From: Zhengitettix transpicula
Taxonomy: Eukaryota > Arthropoda > Insecta > Orthoptera > Tetrigidae
Assembly (NCBI GenBank): GCA_037074705.1
Contig: CM073591.1
Coordinates: 184,661,432-184,725,431, forward strand
Length of the DNA: 64,000 nt
Direction of reading: 5' to 3'
Shown: piece after piece, positions 45,880 to 56,705 of the stretch
How the letters are laid out: each line of letters opens with the position of its first letter
How positions within the stretch are numbered: position 1 is the first letter of the stretch
Position numbers and translations under genes: made by a program
Notes under the pieces: generated by a model
Seen by the model: only the letters and a program-made list of their open reading frames with translations
The model's database searches: none
Told to the model about the DNA's origin: nothing

Positions 45880-46290
45880 GTATTTAAGCTTGTTTCATAA
45901 GCATGTTGGTCCGAGTGAAGCTTGATCGTCTTTCTCCACGGACACCGTGGAGCATTCTTTCTCGCAAGGGGCCGGCGGCTAATGAGAGCAAATGGTAAAT
46001 AATGCCACTTGTATATCAAGGGTAGTGAATCATCGTTAGCGATACGCCATAACTCGTCATTAACAAGTGTTGAGGCGGTACGCTAAGCGGAGCCCAGGTA
46101 AAGCTCGGTAATTAACTGTAGGCGGCGAAGGGCTTTCCTGAAATATTACAAGGGGAAGGGAAGGGTAGTGACCAGCTCGGGCTTAACTCTCACGGCTCCT
46201 GCTTGGGCCTAATTAAAAACAACGGGACAAGCTTCCTGACTAATAACTGAATTTATTGACAGGCCATACTGCTAGTAGTCCATGTGTCCG
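45880..46290. promoter_or_regulatory. GC-richer non-repetitive block, candidate conserved non-coding DNA
   Basis: About 400 bases with balanced composition, no long frame on either strand, and several ATTA/TAAT core motifs (GGCTAATGAGAG, CGTCATTAACAAG, GGTAATTAACTG, GCCTAATTAAAAAC), which are typical homeodomain-binding cores. No second copy in the window. Confidence 0.4.
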
Positions 46291-46619
46291 TGACTGTAAC
46301 CCAACCGTTAAAAATGATTTATAATATGATATAAAAAATATTATTTGTAAAGAAAATAACGTTGCGGCGATATAATGTAGCAAATTTGATATATAGCCTC
46401 ACAGTTTGCCTATTAGTCCACTCCTTTCTCAGTTCTCGTTCTTCAGATAATTGAACGGGTGGCGGATAATTTGATAGTAAAGAAAATATTTAATATATTT
46501 TATTCAACTCAACAAACTTATTAATTTCGAGAGCTCAGACATTTACAGTATTTTAAAGCCGTGAAAACGAATACCTCATTTATCTCGCTTTTACTTTTTA
46601 AGGCTGGTTTGAGATCCTG

Positions 46620-46810
46620 TCGTCGAGACTGCCTACAGGAGAATCCGTTCCCTGTGAGCTCCTATCGGAGACTGAACTGCTCCGCTCCCTTCGAGCTCCA
46701 ATCTGAAACTAACTATAGAGTTCTTTACGAGCTCCCATTGGAGACTCGACTGTTCCGCGCCATTCGACCGTCTACTTGAGACTAAACAAATTCGCGCACG
46801 TTCGCGGAAA
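46620..46810 (+). repeat. Minisatellite, about 37-bp period
   Basis: Four or five diverged units begin GAGCTCC or CGACCGT and carry GGAGACT or TGAGACT about 12-15 bases in (46657, 46694, 46730, 46767). The overlapping short frames come from this repetition. Confidence 0.6.
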
Positions 46811-46908
46811 CCGCGACGCAACGCAACAATGTCGGCGGTGCGGTTTACAAAAACAACAGAGGCCGCCGACTAAGGAAAATGCAATGTATAGAGACCCACA
46901 ATCGATCG

Positions 46909-46909
<1 letters not shown>

Positions 46910-46944
<35 letters not shown>
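46910..46944. repeat. (TA)n microsatellite
   Basis: Pure alternating TA next to an LTR-A end. Confidence 0.95.
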
Positions 46945-46947
<3 letters not shown>

Positions 46948-47035
46948 TTAATAATAATAAATTTTGATTATTACAAATTTGGCGCGCAACGTGAGGCTTA
47001 TCTTCAGTTAATAATATAAAATTAATCATTTAATT
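46945..47035 (+). mobile_element. LTR-A end fragment with primer-site-like motif
   Basis: GATTATTACAAATTTGGCGC and TGGCGCGCAACGTGAGG (46980-46996) read on the plus strand look like an LTR end followed by a tRNA primer-binding site. The LTR-A copy that follows is on the opposite strand, so this is a separate, inverted fragment. Confidence 0.5.
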
Positions 47036-47807
47036 TGTAATAAACAATATTATTTATTATTAATTTTTTTAAAAAAACATAACAAAACTAATTTAATAAA
47101 ACAAATGTTTAACTCAGTTGTACTTTACAAGTTGATATTGTTGCGCCACGGCTTAATTTTCAGGGCCGCCTATCGGGCCATTAAAGATAGTTACATAAAT
47201 GACAATTAAAGCTTACATGGCAAAAATATTCCTGATTTAAATTATTATTATTTTAAATGACATGATCGAAATTCGAAATCTGACGATAATTATATTAACA
47301 TTACAAGGTTTACGAAATTCTTTTTATTTACTTTACCCTTGTCTGGTCATCTGGCCTTGATCTCATTTGTATTTAAAACACATCACAAAAAGACCATATT
47401 ACACTGAATTTAAAGATGTTTTAGTTTGCAAACACAAACTGTTGATAACTTTGTTTGAACAATCGCAGTTGATAACTTTGTTCTCTAAAACTTTGATAAT
47501 TACTCGAACGTGGCGACTTGCAATTCCAAAACCGGGGACTTTTAATACAATATTTCTCAGCTTCCAAATCACACTTGCTCAGTCGTGGTCCCAAGAACTC
47601 TGAATACAGATTCCTCAAAGCACACCTCCCTCAATCCTCCTCCGATCAACTCCGAATCTCTCAAGTTCCGTACGTCTCGGTGCTGCCTGAGGCAACAATG
47701 AAACTCTAGCAAGCAAGCATTATAGACAATCCTTAAGCTATAGTGCAATGGCCTCATATTTACGCCGTCGATAATGAAAATAGTAAAATTTAATATAAAT
47801 AATTACA
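47036..47807 (-). mobile_element. LTR-A copy 6, minus strand, diverged
   Basis: Minus-strand start TGTAATTATTTATATTAAAT (47807) and end TTTATTACA (47036). A GGCCCGATAGGCGGCCCTG block (about 47160-47182) replaces the usual AGTAAAGACCCTGAGA box, and the donor region is weaker (AAGGGTAAAGTAAAT, about 47333). It belongs to a diverged subgroup with 55935-56705. Confidence 0.55.
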
Positions 47808-48414
47808 TATTCGTAGTTACCACATATGCACGTATGTATGTACAAGCTACTTCAGATTTGTTTTTGAAAAGGACTCGACGAAAAAAAAATGAGAGCTCCT
47901 ACGAAAATGCAACCAGGCTGAAACAATAGCTATCAACGTAAATGGTGAATCGGTTTTGGTGTTACAGGGGAATCCAGGCAACCTGTTTTACATATAGTAT
48001 TCTTTTCCGTTGAATATTGAATATATTATCAAATTTTTGTAGAACCGATTACGTGTACTACCTGCTCCTCCCACCCAAGGTTATTGAAGCAAAATATCCA
48101 TAATTATTTAAAACTCGACACCCTGGGAATACTTATCCACCTAAATATATCCAGTTTCATATATGAAAATCTCTTTTGATACATGAATTGCAATTTAAAA
48201 ATTGTCCTTCTCGAGATATTGTTGTAATATACATGTATCTGTGTTTTCCTTTATCTTTCGGCAGATGATTCAGGCGTTGTCGAAAAGTCTGAATCTCATA
48301 TTTGATTATGCAGGAAATCGCTTTTAAATATTAAAAAACAATTTATGGCTCTCTTACTGGGTCTTGACGAACTTCCGACTGTAAAGTATTTTCATTTATT
48401 GAATGCTTTATGGA
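47808..48414. other. Spacer
   Basis: Nothing recognised. Confidence 0.4.
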
Positions 48415-48874
48415 ATAAGGAAGCCTGCGAGAGAATTCACTCGCAGGTGAACCTTCCCAGAGAGCTCTGGCGGAGGATACCTTTGGGGATGCCTTCACAT
48501 CTCTCTGGTTTTTTTGAACTAAGTTTCCCATATGCCGACGCACCTCGGCCTGTTTTGAGAGGTGTATGTCTCGGGGTCACAGACCTTGGGCATACGGTAA
48601 GAGTTGTTCGCTGTGCCCGTTGGAACAGTCGGCCAGCTGCCTCCTAAACTGGTCGAGGCACTGAGAAGGGAATGCTGCGTCCCCACAGAAAACTCCTCTC
48701 CCGCTAGCGGAATCGCGTGGGACAAGTACCCAATGCCCGACCTACCTGATGCAGGTTGTTCTAGGGTTTGTCCTGCATTACATTTAGGCGAATGCCGGGT
48801 AGGATCCTTAAACTATAGCCCGGGGGCCCTTGTTAACCCTTGGCTACCTTCTCTTACCCTTCCGCATCCCCCTT
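48415..48874 (+). mobile_element. SINE-X copy 10, 3' end cut off by a copia LTR
   Basis: Starts with the GCCTGCGAGAG/CTCGCAGG hairpin and carries the G-C form of the covarying stem (CGCTGTGCC/GGAACAGTCG, 48609-48631). It stops at CATCCCCCTT, where the copia LTR begins. The remainder of the SINE is not seen on the other side of the copia sequence. Confidence 0.85.
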
Positions 48875-49067
48875 TGTGAGGGTTGTGAGGAACATCACAC
48901 TTGTAGAAGCATAAAATACATTCGTTTATTCTGATTAACGTACAGTCATGTTGTTAAAAACCTTAACACACTTTAGTAGCAGTAACTAACACTATGTTAA
49001 CATTAATCAATGCCATCTAGTGGCAGTTATTGCATCTCATTACAATAAATATTTTTATCAACTAACA
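48875..49067 (-). mobile_element. Copia LTR, minus strand, about 193 bp
   Basis: The minus strand starts TGTTAGTTGATAAAAATATT and ends CAACCCTCACA. A polypurine-like AAGGAG lies just upstream of its start on the minus strand. The first 32 bases recur on the plus strand at 49498, which identifies the LTR of the copia element that follows. Confidence 0.8.
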
Positions 49068-49089
49068 CTCCTTGCTATCTGTGGGTAGA

Positions 49090-49500
49090 ATAGACGAGCT
49101 GGGATATTTTGTAACATTTGGAAATGAGAAGAAGCCTGATCACAAAGTAAAGATGGTACATCACAGGACATTTCCATGCGTTTGAGGCAGCAAATAAAGT
49201 ACTATGGCTGCAAGAAATCCTAAAAGAAGTTGGAGCATCAGAGTTTGTGACACTTCCTCAAGAAATACACACCGACAACCAAGGTTCAATTGCTCTTGCA
49301 AACAACCAAGTGGTATCAGAAAGGAGCAAGCACATAGACGTGCGAAATTTCTTTCTCCGAGAAAAGGTGGAATCCTACAGTTCCATTATGTGAAATCAAA
49401 CGAGAACCATGCTGATCTACTAACGAAACCTCTAAATGACAAGAAGACCTTAAACCATGCAAACAGTATAGGACTGGGCATCTCATTAAGGGGGAGTGTT
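49090..49500 (+). pseudogene. Copia RNase H / Pol C-terminus
   Basis: Plus-strand frames read EVGASEFVTLPQEIHTDNQG, SIALANNQVVSERSKHIDVR and FFLREKVE, then after a one-base shift FHYVKSNENHADLLTKPLND. These are the RNase H end of Ty1/copia Pol. A GGGGGAGTGTTAGC segment follows, i.e. polypurine tract then LTR start. The LTR itself continues for only about 40 bases. Confidence 0.88.
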
Positions 49501-50030
49501 AGCTGATAAAAATATTTATTGTAATGAGGTTTTACAGACGCCATGAATGCACAGGAGCGGAAGCAAGACCAAAAGGCATTGACTTTCCCTTTCCTAATAG
49601 TTGATGACACGTATCTAGATGACATCGGAACCAGTCAAAATGCAAAGGAAGCGTGGGGCACATTAGAAGAACTACACTCGAAGTATGGTCTCTTGCACAT
49701 TCTTCAGTTTATGAGAGATTTTTTCAATATTAAGAAGAAGGAAGACGAGGATATATAGTCCTATTTACGAAAACTGATGGAAATTCATAGAAAGTTGCAG
49801 GCCTGTAGGTAAGCCTTTAAGGACAAAGAATTGGCATTAGTAATGCTCATGGGATTACCGGAGTCTTACGAAAATCTAATCCTTAACCTCGAGCAAGACG
49901 AAGACGCACTTTCAACAAAGAAGGCAAAGATGCGGTTAATTCTGGAAGAGAAAAGAATTAAACGACGTGAAGAAGAATCAGAGGAGAAACCAAAGGCCAT
50001 GTTTACCAAAAAGAACTCAAAATGACAACC
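49498..50030 (+). pseudogene. Copia LTR start joined to copia gag
   Basis: TGTTAGCTGATAAAAATATT begins at 49498, but by about 49535 the sequence switches to gag. The frames 49543-49758 and 49831-50025 read AKEAWGTLEELHSKYGLLHI, FMRDFFNIKKKEDEDI and LVMLMGLPESYENLILNLEQ, matching copia UBN2-type Gag. One stop (49756) and a short disruption separate the frames. No zinc knuckle, protease or integrase follows. In a normal element gag lies 5 kb upstream of the RNase H, so this order shows a rearrangement. Confidence 0.82.
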
Positions 50031-50315
50031 GAATAACATATATTTCCTTAGTTTGTTTCTTTAAGTGTTTCATATTTCTGGAGATGTAATCTTGATAGAT
50101 CATTTTTCTGCGTAAGCGTTTGTCATTCGCTAATTCGCATTGTCTATAGATAACGGATTTCGTTTCGAAGAGAACTAATCAAAGCTTGTCCTAATATGTA
50201 GTTTCCTGATATAAAATATAAATATTTGAGAAAGGAAATGAAAAATTTAATTAAATATAGATTAATTTATAAAATTTTATTCCGATATCTTTATCCTTTT
50301 TGTTGTAGGTATTTT
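50031..50315. other. AT-rich spacer
   Basis: Nothing recognised. Confidence 0.4.
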
Positions 50316-50319
50316 TTTT

Positions 50320-51965
50320 ATTGTCACTATAACCCAATGTGAGTTTTGGCCTTATTAACAATTTTCTTCCATTCCGCCCTCTCCTGTGTCAGTGTCTCTT
50401 ACTTTCATGGTTTGTACATCCTTCTCGATGTCATCCACCCATCTTGTCCGGGGTCTCCCCCTTTTCCTCCTCCCAATTGGCTTCCAGTCCACAATCCGTC
50501 TAGGTGTTCTGCTTTCATCCATCCTAAGTACGTGTCCCATCCAGACCAACCTTCTGCCCTTGATAAACCTAACAATTTCCTCGTTACTCATGAGCTGCTC
50601 TAGTTCTCTGTTTGTTATAATTCTCCATTCGTACATATAGGTCCGTATATCCTTCTAGTTATCTTGCGTTCAAATATTCTGAGTAAGTGCTTTTCATTAT
50701 TATTCAGGGTCCACGTTTCACATCCGTATATCACTACAGGTCTAATAAGTGTTTTGTAAATTTTTAACTTCAATACCCTATTTAACATCTTGGATTTCAT
50801 TAATTTGCCATACACGTAGTAAGTTCTGTTACCATTGATGATACGTTATTTTATTTCACTTCACACATTATTTTCGCTGTTAAGTTTTGAGCCTAAATAT
50901 GTAAAATCCTGTAATCTTTCTAAGGTATAATCATTTAATTTAATATTATTTATTCTAGACTAGCTGGGTGCCCGGCGTTGCGCGTGTACTTATTTATATA
51001 AACTCGAAAAAGTATTTAATTGAATACTTAAATATATTCCCTGAGTATTTCAGGATATAATTGTCAATTGTCACTCAGTCTTCATACATTACGAAATATT
51101 ACATTGATGAAATTGTTAGCTAGACTCACAACTAATATAGCGCGAAAATTAACTTACATTTTCCGCAAGGATAGTAAAGTAATTCGTATTCTTCTTTATT
51201 ACTATTCGATGGAGTATTGCTGAAGAAAATATTTCTGCTTTATTTCATTCCTAATAAAGGAAAGATTTCCTTTGTTCGTTGCGTAGTAACGTCTTTCTCT
51301 CGCGTGACGTCAGTCTCTTGGCGCGCAGTAATTTAATATTTTATGATCACGGTTTTTAATTATAATTCTTTCCACATGTATGCTAGGCGTTTCTCACCCT
51401 CACAGTACCGTTTCTCGTGTTTTGAAGAATATATATACCAATTTTTGTTGAATTCTGTCCACGCGATAAAATTTGTATAAAGAACAACGTAAATACATAC
51501 ATACATACATACAAATATACATCCTTTTTTACTATATAGATTCTCTCTGTGTAACCATCATATATTTAGTTTTCTTTTATTTAATTATAAACCCTCTTTC
51601 CTTAAGACAGTGATCTATTGTGGCCATCGTTTGTCTTAATTCATCTATATTTCTAGAGATGATATCCATATCATCTGCATTTGCAGATATCTGGACCATT
51701 TTTGTTCCTATGTGCCCGGAGATATTAAGCCTTTGTAGAGCCATTTCAATAGACAGGTTAAAAGGCAACGTGGACAAGGCATCTCCTTGCCTTACTCCGT
51801 TTACTACTTCAAACGGTTTGGTTAGTTCGCTGTCCACACTTACCGTTGCTCTGGATCCTTCCAGGGTAGCTCTAACCATTCTAACTAATTTGGATGGTAT
51901 CCCCAGGAGCAACGTATCTTTAAACATTTGTTCTCTGGTTAGACTATGAAAGGCTTGTTGTAGGC
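50320..51965 (-). mobile_element. RTE-like LINE copy 3, interrupted by repeat C
   Basis: Sequence and order match 13453-15010 closely: the C-terminal GHVLRMDESRTPRRIVDW domain (50636-50355), the IYGCETWTLNNNEKH block (50815-50615), then, on the other side of an insertion at 50956-51542, the RT core (51927-51577). The core includes NGVRQGDALSTLPF and motif C altered to ANADDMDII. The copy ends near 51965, shorter than copy 2, so it is more 5'-truncated. Several frameshifts are present. Confidence 0.85.
50956..51542 (+). repeat. Retroposon-like repeat 'C', plus-strand copy inserted in the LINE
   Basis: Comparison with the intact LINE at 14080-14130 places the insertion exactly here. The insert starts CTAGCTGGGTGCCCGGCGTTG and ends in (CATA)n then TTTTTTACTATATAGA. 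An ATTCT-like short repeat flanks both sides. It matches 24987-25747 but lacks about 170 bases of it. Confidence 0.82.
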
Positions 51966-52725
51966 AATTTTCAACTCATTGACGGATAAATGTTTTTGTG
52001 ACTTTTATAATAGTTGAAATGAATATCTCGCACATGCTGTAAACGGCGTATACTTACGTCATTCGAAAGCATACGGCTGCAGCACACGCACCGTGTGTAT
52101 CCGGAGGTGACGTCCTTCCTGTCGGAACCAGGCAGCAGACAACGGAACGCATCCTCAGGCCCAATACCTGGACTATGGAGTATCGTGGCTTCCCTACAGC
52201 TAACCTACACGTCACATTGTCACAAAGATATTCCAAACTTTACGTTACATACATTACAGAACCAATTTACAGTACTCAGTTAAATATCATGCTAACATTT
52301 ATATATAACTCTTAAATTCATGCTACCGCATCTTAAAATATTTTATACCAGTTCTTTATGAGACATCTCGTTCATATTTTTTTATGAATTCATTCTTAAA
52401 AAAATCGGTAGTGCCATATTTCTTGTTACTGGGTCTCATCTGGCCTGCTTTCTTTTATAGGCAATAAATAATGAGTGTGAATCAACTAGTTTTGCATCCT
52501 CTTTCTCTGCCGTACATGTCTTTATTTCCTTCCTACCAAACGTTATTCTCCAGCTCTTTAATTAATATATTTTAATCTCAGGTAAAGTTATTTCATTTTG
52601 ACATCTTTGATTCATACTTTTAATTCGTGTTCTTAACATGTGAAGATTTTTCTGATGTTATATTCATTACAGTATTTAGAAATATTTCTTCACAGTTGTT
52701 TATATAATATATTGTAATTTTCAAA
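51966..52725. other. Spacer with GC-richer patch at 52030-52230
   Basis: The patch has 60-codon frames on both strands and no domain. The remainder is AT-rich. Confidence 0.4.
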
Positions 52726-52800
52726 TCGCTTCCGATGCTATTAAAGGGGAGTTTCCACCATATGGATTATCATTATGGAGCCTCACTTCACTGTAAAAAA
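52726..52800 (+). mobile_element. SINE-X copy 11, last 75 bases only
   Basis: GATGCTATTAAAGGGGAGTT and ATGGATTATCATTATGGAGC match the 3' end of the family, followed by an A-run. Confidence 0.7.
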
Positions 52801-53234
52801 AGTTTTATTTTGAATGTTTTAATTATTATTTGGATGGAACAAGTAAAGGAAATTAATTTTTAAGCTATTTTTTAGGAAATTGTGCACAGTATTATGCGTT
52901 TTAACTCCTTCGAGCAGTCATTTAGGAGTGTTCGTGATTTAAAATCATTAATTTATGTTTTAATTTCTTCTGTTATAATTGTATTCAGTACTTTAATTAT
53001 TTAAAATGCATAGTAGAAGCTTGGATATTGATGATTAATGCAGTAATATGTAAAATATAACGACTCAGTTCTTAATAATGTGAAAAAATACAACGAAGTT
53101 TTCTAATAATGAAAATCAAACTAATAATGGGACGCATTAATTAATGGAACTTGAATTCTATTGTTGAGCGCAGAGATAAGCTTCTGGACCTTCGAGGAAA
53201 TAATATAAAAGATGAACTAAAAAAATCAAAATTA
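52801..53234. other. AT-rich spacer
   Basis: Nothing recognised. Confidence 0.4.
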
Positions 53235-53795
53235 ATGTCTGCGAAGGCTATTCTCTCGCAGGCAGTACCTGCGAGGGATGTTCCCCAGCAGGCAGAACCT
53301 TGTAGGAGAGACACGAAGGGGCTACCATTGGGGACGCCTTTTCCTCTCTCCGTTTTTGAACTAAGGTTCCCACAAGCCGAGGCACCTCGGTCTGTTTTGA
53401 GAGGTGTATGTTCCGGGGTCACAGACCTTGGGCATACGGTAAGAGTTGTTCGCTGTTCTCATTGGAACAGTCGGCCAGCTGCCTCCTAAACTGGTCGAGG
53501 TACGGAGAATGCAATGCTGCGTCCCCACAGCAAACTCTTCTCCTGCTATCGGAAGGGCGTGGGACAAGTACCCAATGCCCGACCTACCTGATGCTGGTTT
53601 TTCTAGGTTTTTCCCTGCATTAGTTGTAGGCGAATGCCGGGTAGGATCCTTAAACTATAGCTTGAGAGTCCTAGTTAACCCTTGGCTATCTTCCTCTACC
53701 CTTCCGCATCCCCACTTTCAAATCCCTTCCTATTCTATTAAAGGGGACTTGCCACCATGTGGATTACCCTCATGTAGCCTGTTACCCTAAAAAAC
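53235..53795 (+). mobile_element. SINE-X copy 12, near full length
   Basis: Begins TCTGCGAAGGCTATTCTCTCGCAGG (first half of the paired 5' hairpins) and ends TGTTACCCTAAAAAACA. It carries the G-C form of the covarying stem (CGCTGTTCTCATTGGAACAGTCG, split as 53451-53460 and 53464-53474). Overlapping frames on both strands, up to 114 codons, are shared with other copies and are not genes. Confidence 0.88.
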
Positions 53796-53934
53796 ATAAT
53801 CTAAATTATTCAGTCGTGGTGAGCATTTCATCGGAGCATCTCATCGCTACTCTCATCTTGAATAATTTGGACTTCGAAATATTTTACGTTGTCTGGATTG
53901 CAATTAGTGAGTTCTGCCAGCTGTGAGATTTCGA

Positions 53935-54084
53935 GGTGCCGGTACGAGATTTCGGACGAGCCATCAAGAAATTCCGGGGGCCGACGCTTTAGCTAGTAGT
54001 CAACCCCTGAAACCGACGCCTTGCAGTAGTCCTACCTAAATCATCGCCGCAGTTAGCCGGTTCTGTTGGCTGCGAGATACGGGC
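53935..54084 (+). repeat. Repeat I copy 1
   Basis: Shares CCGACGC(C)TT(T)AGC, GTCAACCCCTGA, CGACGCCTTGCAGT and GGCTG(C/T)GAGATACGG with 60700-60860, same order and strand. Confidence 0.6.
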
Positions 54085-54420
54085 ACCGTATTTTGAGCGG
54101 TCGTGCCCTGAGCGGGCAACTGTCCCTTCCTCAATCCTGACCTCTAAGCGAGCAAGTGTAAAGTTTTTCATTTATAAGCATATTTATTAAGCGAATCACT
54201 ACCAATTGGAACAGATTCCATATTATATATAGAGATAGAAATTATAAATCCAGATAAGTTTCAGAAATGTTATACATTAAACTTGAATTACATTCACTTA
54301 ATGTTAAAACCGAGACTGTTAAAGTTGCTCTTCTGAAAACTGTATACCTGTTAGCTCAGCGGTCAGGATTGAGGAAGGGACTGTTGCCCGCTCAGGGTAC
54401 GGCCGCTCAAAATACAACAC
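54085..54420. repeat. Repeat H copies forming a foldback
   Basis: The left part (54090-54180) is a short repeat H copy in plus orientation. The right part (54175-54415) is a longer copy in minus orientation. Together they form an inverted repeat with arms of about 65 bp that begin TATTTTGAGCGG and end CCGCTCAAAATA. Confidence 0.7.
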
Positions 54421-54838
54421 CCCGGTACGAGAAAAAAAGCAGAAAAATGTAAGAGAGTGCCATTTTATCGTATGTCGTGTGAGGCTGTATTACGATGTTT
54501 CACTGCGACAGTACTCAATTTCAGATTCTAGAAATACTTTCCAACTCCCACTTAATTCCCTGAAGAGAAACTTTTGCCTACCGATTTAAATCTGAGCTTA
54601 ACCGTTATTATTTTTCTGTTTGTAATTCAATTCATAATTTTGATTAACCTTCTAAGGAACTTTATATAATAAATTATTTGTGAGGTAACATGTTACAAGT
54701 GTAAAGTTGGCGTTTTTCTTTTATTATTTTATTTTTATATCAATTCAATTTAATCCCCATTACAATAATTATAAAAATTTATACATTACAATATATTATA
54801 TTGTCTACATGATTTATTTCTTATATATAAATAAATAA

Positions 54839-54893
54839 AAACAATTTATGACCTTATACAAAAGTGGCTGTACAAGGTCATAAATTGTTTTTA
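54839..54893. repeat. Short perfect hairpin
   Basis: AAAACAATTTATGACCTT and its complement AAGGTCATAAATTGTTTT surround a loop of about 17 bases that includes a nearly complementary pair of positions. The right side is preceded by GTAC where the left has ATAC. Confidence 0.75.
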
Positions 54894-55019
54894 TTAATTC
54901 ACATCAGACGTTAAATTAAAACTTATAAATTTATATATCTATATAGTCTCTTATAGTGCGTGTTCATTCAAACTATTATTTGAAATATAGGATGTTTACA
55001 CATCAGTATTTTGTTCGCG

Positions 55020-55640
55020 TAAAACGTTTATGTAGTTGGAATACCGAGCCAAATGTTTGGAACAGTTTGTCGTGTGAAATGATGTGAATCGTCGACCTGT
55101 GCTCCGGTAAATTGCTCCAATTTCACAGCGACGCTCCTTCTAATTAGCGGACGTTAGGCAAAACGATGGCATGTCGGCCGTACAAACCGCATGGCAATGG
55201 CCTATTGGCAGTTTTTCTCTGTTCGCCGTTGCTAATGTTTCTAGTTGATTAGCAATGGCTTTGGTGTGCCGTCGACTGAAAGTGTGCCGCCCCGTACATA
55301 ATTTAATGCAGGTAGATTAACGCTGAATTGACCAGCAAACTGCTCGGGAACAACGACGGGCCATTAGCGAGATGAAATCGCAGACGCAGGCCGCAGGTGC
55401 CGAAGAATCTGACCTGCTGTTATTAGCTGTCAATAGAAGGGAGTGCTTTTGCTGGTTACGACCGCCGCGCCACGGCAAACTAATTTAACTCGGCTAAGCG
55501 ACAGGAGACAATGGCGCTTATTGACAACTGACTTAATTTGAGCCTTCGCGAAAATTTCCTTCTGTGTGGCAATCTATTGCTGCTCTATGTGACATTTAAT
55601 TTCCGGCGCAAAGGCTATGTACTATTTCCTAACTCCGGTT
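55020..55640. promoter_or_regulatory. GC-rich non-repetitive block with many ATTA cores
   Basis: The richest GC block in the right half, with no frame over 60 codons on either strand. It has clustered homeodomain-type cores (CTAATTAGCGG at about 55140, GATTAGCAATGG, ATTTAATGCAGG, GATTAACGC, GGCCATTAGCGAG, GTTATTAGCTG, CTAATTTAACTC). Single-copy in the window. Best read as a candidate developmental enhancer. Confidence 0.45.
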
Positions 55641-55934
55641 TTGAATTAAACTAACCATTTCCAGAACTACAGTGCAACCTTAAAAATATCGGTACATAAG
55701 TGTAATGTAATGGGGTTCGTAGTGGCATGTTCAGTTATATTTCCAGCAAGTACATCCATTTTATTAAATTTATTTTCTATTCTATATATACTGTAATATA
55801 CAATTTAATGAAATTATAAAGCCTACCAGTTGCGACCAATTTTTGTGGTATTCGAATTTTAAAAGGAAAAGATAATTTATAAGATTTATTCTTGAATTAA
55901 ACAATTTTTTTAAAAGATAACAAAAAATATTTAT
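55641..55934. other. AT-rich spacer
   Basis: Nothing recognised. Confidence 0.4.
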
Positions 55935-56705
55935 TACAAATTTCGAGTTACTTTAATTTATACACAATATTATTTTTTTAAAAATGCCACAGCTTTTAAT
56001 GAGACTCAAAACTTAACGGCCGCTTACTGGGCCTCTAATAAATTATAGTGATTCGCAGTTAGCCCCAAAAGAGTTACAAAACAAAAAACAACTAATTATA
56101 TCTACAACAACAAATTATATAAAAACTCTAATAAATCTAGAGAAATCTGACGGTAATTATATTTATATAAATGTTTACAATATAAAGTTTCTTACATACC
56201 ATTTTATTTAGAGCTGCTCTAGTACAGTACTAATTTGTGCACTTCACAATTATTTTCTTCTAAGGAAAAACTTCATCAACAGGCCATATGTTTCACTTCA
56301 CTAAATTCCGGCCCACTGTCCTCCGGACGCTGATCCAACAAACTGTTCACGAGCTTTATTTCATCCTACTTATTATCACTCAGCTTTACTGTAAAAGTAC
56401 GTTAATACCATCGTTGAATATTGTATTTTCGGCCCTTATTCCGCATAGACTTTGCTGACTTCTGCTACTTATTTAGTCACTAGAATCCTGGGCTGGTCTC
56501 CAAAACTACACCCGGTCGTCATGACCACACTGGTCAGGCTCCCAAAACACGCTGGCCGTTTCCGCCAAAGTTCTGCGTATTACATACGCTTTGCCAACCA
56601 TAATAGACTAGACACATTTTCAATCTCTTTCTTTACAATGCCCTAGCCTAAAAGTTACGCCGATAATAATATTAAAGTAATTTTTAAAATTAAACTTTCA
56701 TTACA
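55935..56705 (-). mobile_element. LTR-A-like copy 7, minus strand, diverged
   Basis: On the minus strand it starts TGTAATGAAAGTTTAATTTT (56705) and carries GAGGCCCAGTAAGCGGCCG (about 56012-56036), a diverged form of the conserved box, and a GTATGTAAG donor-like site (about 56195). The left boundary near 55935 is inferred from a TGTAATAAATATT-like end. Confidence 0.5.

Noticed and set aside
46633..46821. Opposing frames of 62-72 codons
   Set aside because: They follow from the 37-bp GC-rich minisatellite, which has few stops on either strand.
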